NCBI GenBank assembly: GCA_030638825.1
Contig: DAOWDU010000036.1
Span: 1 to 43,948, forward strand
Direction of reading: 5' to 3'
Origin: a bacterium
GTDB taxonomy: Bacteria; Patescibacteriota; Minisyncoccia; JAHIHE01; JAGLIN01
Length of the DNA stretch: 43,948 bases
Part shown: positions 21,229-27,932 of the stretch, one piece after another
Position numbering within the stretch: the stretch's first letter is position 1
Layout of the letters: each line of letters begins with the position of its first letter
Position numbers and translations under genes: made by a program
The notes under the pieces: model-generated
Databases searched by the model: none
The model's input: the letters and a program-made list of their open reading frames with translations, nothing else
What the model was told of the DNA's origin: nothing

Positions 21229-22248
21229 ATGTTTAAACTTTGGAGCGAAAATAATAAACAAGCAAGAGATTTTCTTAGACCAGATTTGGGATTGAGAAAT
21301 TGGAACGACTTAACTGCGGAAGAAAAAAACAAAATCTGGCATTATTTAGATTGGTATTTTTTTGGTGCTCAAATAAAAGAACACTATGGAATGATGGGTG
21401 ATGTTGAGAAAGAGTTTTATGAATTTTATGGAGATCATGAAGAAAAAGAATGCAAGAGAAATACTATCAATATGACAATTATATATATAAATGAAAATTC
21501 CAAGGCAAAAAGTTTTGCTGGCACATATCTTAAAAATCCAAACTTAAATACGGCTTGTCATGATTTTTATAATATTTTTATAGAACAAGAAGAATTTGTA
21601 GTAATAGAATTATTATCTATTTATGCAAAAACATTTTATAAACTTACAAAAAATAGCGGTTATATTTTTAAATCCGAAAAGGAAACTAGAAAAAATTTTT
21701 TACAGCGAAAAACAGAAGCAGAGTTTAAGTCTTTTGATGATTTTTCAAAAATAATAAATGATGTGTTTTTACAATTTGGTGTTAAGTATTATTTAACAAG
21801 AGATGGTTTTATACCTCGCCAAGATACTAAAATAATAAAAGAAGTTTACGAGCCAGTTTTAAGTTATTTATCGGATAAAAAATGGGAAAAAGTTAATGAA
21901 ATATTATACGATGCTTTTTCTGATTACAGAAAAAATACACCGCAAGGATATAGTAGCTGTATTACTCATACCGTTTCTACTTTACAAGCTTTCTTGCAAA
22001 TTTTAGTTAATGGGAAAATTGGTAGCAGTGAGGGTATTAATAATTTTATAAAACAGGCACAGAAAAGAGAATTAATTCCAATGGATAAATTTTCTAGCGA
22101 AATTTTTAAAAACATTGAATCAGTTTTAATGAGAGAAAGAGGGAAAACGGGAGATGCTCATCCAAAGAAAGAATACGCTAATGAAAAAAATGCTCGCACA
22201 ATGTTAAATTTAGTGATGATATTTTTTCAGCATTGTATTCAAAAATAA
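21229..22248 (+). CDS. Abi_C/HEPN-like probable defence protein
   Basis: 339 residues, mostly helical. The C-terminus matches the abortive-infection C-terminal (HEPN-related) pattern: LMRERGKTGDAHPKKEYANE followed by NARTMLNLVMIFF. The Arg plus His about seven residues later is the R-X(4-6)-H HEPN RNase motif. Residues 1-230 (MFKLWSENNKQARDFLRPDLG to SYLSDKKWEKVNE) are not recognised. HEPN proteins cut RNA and can kill infected cells. It lies inside the restriction operon between the nuclease-methyltransferase and specificity genes, and its end overlaps the specificity frame by 16 bases. Confidence 0.6.
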   Translation: MFKLWSENNKQARDFLRPDLGLRNWNDLTAEEKNKIWHYLDWYFFGAQIKEHYGMMGDVEKEFYEFYGDHEEKECKRNTINMTIIYINENSKAKSFAGTYLKNPNLNTACHDFYNIFIEQEEFVVIELLSIYAKTFYKLTKNSGYIFKSEKETRKNFLQRKTEAEFKSFDDFSKIINDVFLQFGVKYYLTRDGFIPRQDTKIIKEVYEPVLSYLSDKKWEKVNEILYDAFSDYRKNTPQGYSSCITHTVSTLQAFLQILVNGKIGSSEGINNFIKQAQKRELIPMDKFSSEIFKNIESVLMRERGKTGDAHPKKEYANEKNARTMLNLVMIFFQHCIQK

Positions 22249-22844
22249 TTAAAAAGATTGAGGAATATAAAAATGGGTGGGATCATGTTAGAAATATAGT
22301 AGATCGGAAAAAAGGGGTTGAAGTTGGGAGCGAGGCATATCAGCAAGATGGGATGTCATTTGGGAGAGTTGCGGATTGTTCAATAAACGGAGTTGCGGAC
22401 ACAGGCAAGAAAATTTCAAAAGAACTTTATCAAGAATTAAAAAATGATTATCAGCCGAAGCGGGACGATATTTTATTTACCAAAGACGGAACAATCGGTT
22501 TAAGTTATGTTGTCAAAGAAGAATTTGAAGTAATTTTAAGCGGAGCATTTTTGAGATTAAGCTTAAAAGATAAATATCAAACATTTGAAAAAGAATGCTT
22601 GTCTCTCATTTTCAATTCTATTATTTCCAAAATGCAAGTTGAAAAATTATCAGGCGGAGCAATAATCGCCCACTTGAAACCATCTGATTTTGAAAAATTC
22701 AAAATTCCGCTTATCAATCTAAAAATTCAAAAACAGATTGCGGAGAAAATACGAGAAAGTCATAAACTAAGAAAAGAAAGCAAGGAGCTTTTGGAAGAAG
22801 CGAAAAAGAGAGTTGAGAAAGAGATTGAGAAAGAGGGAAAATAA
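22233..22844 (+). CDS. hsdS: Half-size HsdS-like specificity subunit
   Basis: 203 residues with one target-recognition domain: GWDHVRNIVDRKKGVEVGSE, YQPKRDDILFTKDGTIGLSY, SGGAIIAHLKPSDFEKFKIPL, then the coiled-coil spacer IQKQIAEKIRESHKLRKESKE. Full HsdS proteins have two such domains; half-size forms dimerise and recognise symmetrical sites. The start is uncertain: TTG 22233 overlaps the previous gene, and no better ATG precedes the conserved region. It ends the operon. Coding style resembles the fused subunit at 18509, with which it presumably works. Confidence 0.8.
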   Translation: MYSKIIKKIEEYKNGWDHVRNIVDRKKGVEVGSEAYQQDGMSFGRVADCSINGVADTGKKISKELYQELKNDYQPKRDDILFTKDGTIGLSYVVKEEFEVILSGAFLRLSLKDKYQTFEKECLSLIFNSIISKMQVEKLSGGAIIAHLKPSDFEKFKIPLINLKIQKQIAEKIRESHKLRKESKELLEEAKKRVEKEIEKEGK

Positions 22845-22876
22845 AAAAATCTTAAAACTTAACTTAACTTAAAACT

Positions 22877-24616
22877 ATGACAACTAAAAAACAAAATCTC
22901 TATCTCATAATTTCCTTCGCTTTAACTATAGGAATATTAGCTGATTATTTATTTTATCAAAAATCAATCGGGATTTCTTTTTTTGTGTTTAATTTAGTTG
23001 TGATTATTTTCTCGCTAATTTTAATTAGAAAATTTGGAATAAAAATAAATAAAATTCAAGTTTTTATTTTGCTCGCTCTCCTTTTATTTTCCGCTGGAGT
23101 ATTTTTAAGATCAAGTTCGTTTTTAACATTTTTTAATTTCTGGGGAAGCATTTATTTACTGTTTTTCTTTTTCAGTTTATTCCTGAATAAAAATATTCTT
23201 GATTTCAGTTTTTTGAAATACATTATTTCTCCGCCATCTTTTTTCTTAAAATCTTTTCGTGGAGCAGGAAGATTTATTGAGAAATGCAAAAACGCAATTC
23301 CAGAAAATAAAAAAATTGGTTCTGAAAAATTTAGAAGCGTGCTGAAAGGAGTTGTTATCGCTCTGCCTTTTTTAATTATCTTCTGCTGGCTTTTGTCTTC
23401 GGCGGATTTAGTATTTCAGGCGTATCTTGGAAAAATATTTAACTTTGATTTTAATCTTAGTATAATTTCAAGAACGCTGATAATTTTAGTTTTTACTTAT
23501 ATTTTTCTTGGAGTTTTCTCTAAGATTGCGGGAAGTAAAAACGGAGAAGAAATACAAGGTTCAGGACAGAGTCCTGAACCAACATCGATATCAACATCTA
23601 ATGAATCAGAAGATAAATCTTTAGGTTTTATTGAGTCGTCAACGGTTCTAATTTTGATTGAATTATTATTTTTGTCTTTTATTATTATTCAATTTTTCTA
23701 TCTTTTCGGCGGGAAAGATTATGTTTGGGGTATTGAGGAATATATTACTTATTCCGAATATGCTAAAAATGGTTTTAATGAATTACTCTGTGTTTCAATT
23801 ATTTCTTTTCTCTTGCTTTATGGATTAGAAAAGTCAAGTTTTAGAAAAAGCCTAAAAGAGAAAAAAATATTTAAAATCTTGAGCGCTGTTTTAATTGTAG
23901 AGATGTCTGTCATTATTTATTCCGCTTGGACAAGAATGGCTGTTTATGTTGAGGGCTACGGTTTGACTTTTTCCAGATTTTTAGTTTTTGTTTTTCTGCT
24001 CTGGATTTTTTCTGTGTTCTTAATTTTCCTTTATAAAAAAATATTCCAAGAAAAGAAAGAAGCGGTTTTTCTGTTTTCTATTTTTTGCTTGTCTCTTATA
24101 TTTTGGACGGGAATAAATATAATAAACCCTGATGTTTTTATCGCTAAAGAAAATATAAAAAGGATAACGCAGGGAAAAAAATTGGATTCTTATTATTTAT
24201 CCCGCTTATCTGTTGACGCTATTCCCGAAACAGTAAAGATTTTTCAGATGGATAATGTGAGCGAGGAAACAAAAATGGAAATAGCGAGAGATTTATATTA
24301 TCGCTGCGATTTTCTTTTTAGAAATAGATATAATTATGCCCATGGAAGCTTTTTGGGCGATCCTGTTTCTTTTAAAAGGAAGTTAGAAAGTGCCGAGAAA
24401 AATCAAAATAAAAATTGGCAGTCATTTAATCTCTCCAGAAAAAAAGCATTGAAAGCTTTGAATGAAAATTACGAAGAGATTGTGGAATATCAAAGCAAAT
24501 ATTTTAAGAAACAAGCGGAAGAGTGCTGGAAGGAGATAGAAGATTGTAAGGGAGTGTGGGGATGCCACGAAGGAAGATGTAAGATGTATGAAAAAAATGC
24601 GGAGATGGATAAATAA
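22877..24616 (+). CDS. DUF4173-like polytopic membrane protein
   Basis: 579 residues with about ten to twelve hydrophobic segments, beginning IISFALTIGILADYLFY and ending in a soluble C-terminal tail (residues about 430-579). The segment PFLIIFCWLLSSADLVFQAY and the later VEMSVIIYSAWTRMAVYVEGYGLTFSR fit the DUF4153/DUF4173 family. Function is unknown. The tail contains several Cys near the end (CWKEIEDCKGVWGCHEGRCK). A 23-base palindrome (23558-23580) is embedded in a cytoplasmic loop, coding GSGQSPEP. It starts 33 bases after hsdS and may be read through from the restriction operon. Confidence 0.7.
   Translation: MTTKKQNLYLIISFALTIGILADYLFYQKSIGISFFVFNLVVIIFSLILIRKFGIKINKIQVFILLALLLFSAGVFLRSSSFLTFFNFWGSIYLLFFFFSLFLNKNILDFSFLKYIISPPSFFLKSFRGAGRFIEKCKNAIPENKKIGSEKFRSVLKGVVIALPFLIIFCWLLSSADLVFQAYLGKIFNFDFNLSIISRTLIILVFTYIFLGVFSKIAGSKNGEEIQGSGQSPEPTSISTSNESEDKSLGFIESSTVLILIELLFLSFIIIQFFYLFGGKDYVWGIEEYITYSEYAKNGFNELLCVSIISFLLLYGLEKSSFRKSLKEKKIFKILSAVLIVEMSVIIYSAWTRMAVYVEGYGLTFSRFLVFVFLLWIFSVFLIFLYKKIFQEKKEAVFLFSIFCLSLIFWTGINIINPDVFIAKENIKRITQGKKLDSYYLSRLSVDAIPETVKIFQMDNVSEETKMEIARDLYYRCDFLFRNRYNYAHGSFLGDPVSFKRKLESAEKNQNKNWQSFNLSRKKALKALNENYEEIVEYQSKYFKKQAEECWKEIEDCKGVWGCHEGRCKMYEKNAEMDK
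23558..23580. repeat. Palindrome inside the DUF4173-like gene
   Basis: GGTTCAGGAC and GTCCTGAACC flank AGA. It encodes a Gly/Ser/Pro linker in a loop, so the insertion is probably tolerated. Confidence 0.6.
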
Positions 24617-24636
24617 ATATAGAACTTCTTCGCAGC

Positions 24637-24708
24637 TGTCATCCTGAGCCTGTCGAAGGATGGGCAAACTCGCTAAATTTATCACCCTTCGACAAGCTCA
24701 GGATGACA
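24637..24708. repeat. Inverted pair of the GTCATCCTGAGC repeat
   Basis: TGTCATCCTGAGCCTGTCG.. (24637-24659) and its inverted copy (24686-24708) have 23-base arms with one mismatch around a 26-base centre. Single copies lie in priA (6424, 7621) and at 43293. It may terminate the upstream transcript. Confidence 0.8.
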
Positions 24709-24735
24709 AATTTAGCTAAGAGTAATAAAGTAAAA

Positions 24736-25431
24736 ATGAAGAAAATAATTTCTAAAAAACTAATTATATTTTTATTGGCGCTAACAGCGCTAATTTTTTC
24801 TGGCGTGTTTTATTTTTTCAATTACACAAAAACAGGCGCTTTAATAATTTGGAGTTCAACTTATAACCCCTCTGGCTTACAAAGTTTAAGCGAGGAAGAA
24901 AAAGAGTTTTTGGAAAAATTTGTTGTTGCCGCAAGAGAACGAACAAATCACGAAGTTGTTTATGATCCTTCATATTTATCAATTGATTATCCCAACGGCG
25001 ATGTGCCGGAAAATCAAGGAGTTTGCGCCGATGTGATTATCAGAGCTTATCGGGAGTTAGGAATAGATTTACAAAAAGAAGTGCATCAGGATATGTCTGC
25101 CAATTTTGATTTATATCCAAAAATCTGGGGACTAAAAAAACCAGATCCAAACATAGACCACCGCCGAGTGCCAAATCTGATGATCTTTTTCAAACGCTAT
25201 GGACAAACTTTAGAAATCACGGAAAATCCTGATGATTACCTGCCTGGCGATTTAGTTGTCTGGACTTTTAATAAAGGAAAAACGCATATCGGGATTGTGA
25301 TAGATGAATTATCATTTGATAAACAAAGACCGTTGATCGTTCACAATGTCGGAGCGGGTCCGAAGATAAATGATGTTTTGATGAGATGGGAAATAATAGG
25401 GCATTTTAGATATTTTGGCGGGGAGGTTTGA
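24736..25431 (+). CDS. DUF1287 domain protein, secreted or membrane anchored
   Basis: 231 residues from ATG 24736. The earlier ATG at 24703 lies within the palindromic repeat and is unlikely to be used. One N-terminal hydrophobic segment (KLIIFLLALTALIFSGVFYF) acts as signal or anchor. The outside domain has ENQGVCADVIIRAYRELGID with a likely catalytic Cys, HRRVPNLMIFF, GDLVVWTFNKGKTHIGIV with the His, and IVHNVGAGP. This is the DUF1287 pattern, an NlpC/P60-like cysteine hydrolase fold. Peptidoglycan hydrolysis is a possible role. Confidence 0.85.
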   Translation: MKKIISKKLIIFLLALTALIFSGVFYFFNYTKTGALIIWSSTYNPSGLQSLSEEEKEFLEKFVVAARERTNHEVVYDPSYLSIDYPNGDVPENQGVCADVIIRAYRELGIDLQKEVHQDMSANFDLYPKIWGLKKPDPNIDHRRVPNLMIFFKRYGQTLEITENPDDYLPGDLVVWTFNKGKTHIGIVIDELSFDKQRPLIVHNVGAGPKINDVLMRWEIIGHFRYFGGEV

Positions 25432-25517
25432 AAGGGAGTGATTTTTTTGTTTGATTTTTTGAGTAAGAAATGATAAAGTAGGAGGGTAGATTAATAATTA
25501 AAAAATAATTCAAAACC

Positions 25518-27011
25518 ATGCAAAACCGTACTCTCTATTTCGGCGACAATTTAGAAATCTTACGGAAGAAAATCAAAGACGAGAGTTTTGATTTGATTTA
25601 TCTTGACCCGCCGTTTAATTCTAATCGAAATTACAATGTGCTTTTTAAAGAAGGCATCCAAGATAGCCCAGCGCAAATTAAAGCGTTTGATGATTCTTGG
25701 CATTGGACAAGAGAATCAAAAGAAGCGTTTGATTATTTGGTGACTAAAACCAATGAAGACATTTCCAGTTTAATGCAAGCGTTAGAAAAGATGGTTGGGC
25801 ATAATGATATGTTAGCGTATTTGACGATGATGACAGTTCGTCTGATTGAACTGCACCGGGTTTTGAAAAAGACAGGAAGTTTATATCTACATTGCGACCC
25901 AACCGCTAGCCATTATTTGAAAATTGTTTTGGATGCGATTTTTTGGAAGAAGAATTTTAGAAATGAGATTATTTGGTGTTATCGCGGAGCTGGATATCCT
26001 AAAAAAGATTTTGGTAAAAGGCATGACATAATATTCAGATATTCAAAAACAGATAATTATATTTTTAACCTTGATGATGTCAGAGAAGAATATGCTGAAG
26101 CGACAAAAGAGAGATTTAAATATCATATTGGAAACATAAGAAAAGGAAAAGATTTTGGAGCTCAAGAATTAAATCCTTTGGGAAAACAGCCTGATGATTG
26201 GTGGCAGATACAACCATTAGCTCCATCATCCAAAGAGCGGCTTGGCTATCCAACTCAAAAACCCGAAGCGCTATTAGAGAGAATAATCAAAGCAAGTTCA
26301 AAAGAAGGGGATTGGATTTTAGATCCCTTTTGCGGGTGCGGAACGACTGTCGCTGTTTCAGAAAAATTGAAAAGAAATTGGGTGGGGATTGATGTTACTT
26401 CTCTGGCGATAAATTTAATAAAATACAGAATTAAAAATCAGTTTGGTTTAGGAAATAAACAAATTTTTGTTGACGGACTGCCGACTGATTTAGCGGGAGC
26501 GAAAGAATTATTTGAAAAAGATCCTTTTGAGTTTGAATATTGGGCATCAGATTTGGTAAACGCTATTCCGCCACATGGCAAAAGCAAAGACAATATGCGA
26601 GGAGCGGATAAAGGCGTTGACGGAGTTATTAACATTCTCAGAAATATAGTTAACGGCAACAAAGAATACGGCAAAATAATTGTTCAAATCAAAGGCGGCA
26701 AAGTGCAAAGAAATCAAATAGCAACTCTGAAAGGCGATGTTGACAGAGAAAAAGCGGAAGCGGGAGTTTTCATAACCTTAGAAAAACCGACCAAGCCAAT
26801 GAAAAGCGAAGCGGTTGACGCGGGAACTTTTACTATTCCAATAACGAACAAAGTTGAATTTCCTAAAATCCAAATTTTAACTATTGAAGAATTATTGCGA
26901 GGGAAGAAGCCAGATTTGCCACGATATGGTTTAGTGAAGAATTATTACAAAGAAGCGAAAGCGAGTGAAATGGGAGGAGGCGGTTTAGTGCGGGAGGGGT
27001 TGGGGCTGTAA
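25518..27011 (+). CDS. Beta-class DNA methyltransferase fused to Mrr-like nuclease domain
   Basis: 497 residues. The motif order is DPPF (Asp30) first and DPFCGCGTT (from Asp269) late, the beta-class order of N4-cytosine or N6-adenine methyltransferases (type III Mod-like). Residues about 355-460 (GADKGVDGVINILRN ... GKIIVQIKGGKV) carry an Asp and a QxK motif of Mrr-type PD-(D/E)XK nucleases. A self-contained enzyme that modifies and cuts is therefore likely (type IIG-like). It is separate from the 18509 system and needs no specificity subunit. Target sequence cannot be deduced. Confidence 0.85.
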   Translation: MQNRTLYFGDNLEILRKKIKDESFDLIYLDPPFNSNRNYNVLFKEGIQDSPAQIKAFDDSWHWTRESKEAFDYLVTKTNEDISSLMQALEKMVGHNDMLAYLTMMTVRLIELHRVLKKTGSLYLHCDPTASHYLKIVLDAIFWKKNFRNEIIWCYRGAGYPKKDFGKRHDIIFRYSKTDNYIFNLDDVREEYAEATKERFKYHIGNIRKGKDFGAQELNPLGKQPDDWWQIQPLAPSSKERLGYPTQKPEALLERIIKASSKEGDWILDPFCGCGTTVAVSEKLKRNWVGIDVTSLAINLIKYRIKNQFGLGNKQIFVDGLPTDLAGAKELFEKDPFEFEYWASDLVNAIPPHGKSKDNMRGADKGVDGVINILRNIVNGNKEYGKIIVQIKGGKVQRNQIATLKGDVDREKAEAGVFITLEKPTKPMKSEAVDAGTFTIPITNKVEFPKIQILTIEELLRGKKPDLPRYGLVKNYYKEAKASEMGGGGLVREGLGL

Positions 27012-27070
27012 GGTTTGTCAAATTCTTTGCTCTCTGTTATCTTTAAGTCAAGAATAATAAATTTAAAATT

Positions 27071-27706
27071 ATGTTTAAAAAATCAGTGCCAATTATTTTT
27101 ATAGGATTAAGTATAGTTGTTGCAATGCTGGTTTTAGGGTGGGTTGTTTTTGTGAAGACGGATGATCCTGTTCAGGTGCCGGTGGTGAGTGATGGAGATG
27201 GTAAAGTTATTTCTGATGATCTAAGTAATAACGATATTTCTGGCGTTGATATCTCAGATTGGAAAACTTATCGGAACGAGGAATTTGGATTTGAGATAAA
27301 ATATCCAGAAGATTGGGATAATAAAAATTCAGAGTCAGTCATACTTTTTTCAGAAAATGGTCCTGTTGGGAGTAGATTTGGTTTTCGTGCAACAGAGAAA
27401 GACATATATGAAAGTCCCTTTTGGGTTAATGTCTATTGTATACCAGATATTGAAAATATTGGAGAATTAGAATATTTTGATTTTGCTCATAGTGGTGATA
27501 AAGTTTATCATGATGGTTACGATATTATAAAAATCGGTCATACTCAGGAAGAATTTTTTAGAATCAAAAATAAAACAGGTTCTTTTGTTGCTTATATAAA
27601 AATAAGAAATAGAAATTATTTTCAAATTAGTTATCATGATCCTGGAATTGATAATTTGCGTGACGAGACAGAACAATTGCTTTCCACCTTCAAATTTACA
27701 AAGTAA
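27071..27706 (+). CDS. Membrane-anchored PsbP-like-domain protein
   Basis: 211 residues. One N-terminal helix (VPIIFIGLSIVVAMLVLGWV) anchors an extracytoplasmic domain after an acidic linker. DWKTYRNEEFGFEIKYPEDW is the typical opening of the small PsbP/MOG1-like domains found in many bacterial envelope proteins, and the end IDNLRDETEQLLSTFKF also fits. The function is unknown. The gene has no clear terminator, and a palindrome lies 20 bases after the stop. Confidence 0.65.
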   Translation: MFKKSVPIIFIGLSIVVAMLVLGWVVFVKTDDPVQVPVVSDGDGKVISDDLSNNDISGVDISDWKTYRNEEFGFEIKYPEDWDNKNSESVILFSENGPVGSRFGFRATEKDIYESPFWVNVYCIPDIENIGELEYFDFAHSGDKVYHDGYDIIKIGHTQEEFFRIKNKTGSFVAYIKIRNRNYFQISYHDPGIDNLRDETEQLLSTFKFTK

Positions 27707-27725
27707 AATAATTCTCAACACCAAC

Positions 27726-27763
27726 TTTCTATCTTTTATTAGTAATCTAATAAAAGATAGAAA
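27726..27763. repeat. Perfect 16-bp-arm palindrome
   Basis: TTTCTATCTTTTATTA (27726-27741) and TAATAAAAGATAGAAA (27748-27763) with a six-base loop. CTCAAC and GTTGAG outside can extend it. No T-run follows, so it is not an ordinary terminator. Confidence 0.7.
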
Positions 27764-27794
27764 TACTGTCGTTGAGATAGTGTTTAATAAAAAA

Positions 27795-27878
27795 ATGAGG
27801 GAGAGAAAAAACATTTCTTGCTTGTCCTTTGACATTTCAAAATCCAAGTTTCTGCAGCGCTTGACGGATATATTGTGA
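27795..27878 (+). CDS. Possible 27-aa upstream ORF
   Basis: ATG 27795 to TGA 27878, within the leader of the large secreted protein gene and running into the 27852 hairpin. The product would be basic (MRERKNISC start). It has no ribosome binding site. It may be chance. Confidence 0.2.
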   Translation: MRERKNISCLSFDISKSKFLQRLTDIL

Positions 27879-27902
27879 TTGTATATCTGTCTGGCGCTGC
27901 AG
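27852..27902 (+). promoter_or_regulatory. Long leader hairpin upstream of the CHAP-vWA gene
   Basis: CTGCAGCGC (27852-27860) pairs with GCGCTGCAG, and the stem continues GACGGATATA / TATATCTGTC around TTGTGATTG, about 21 pairs with one mismatch. It ends 30 bases before the ATG, just upstream of the AAGGTGA ribosome binding site. It may control translation, or mark a promoter (TTGACG and TATCTG lie inside it, 17 bases apart). Confidence 0.6.
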
Positions 27903-27932
27903 TAGAGCAGTTGCCTTACAAGGTGAAATAAA

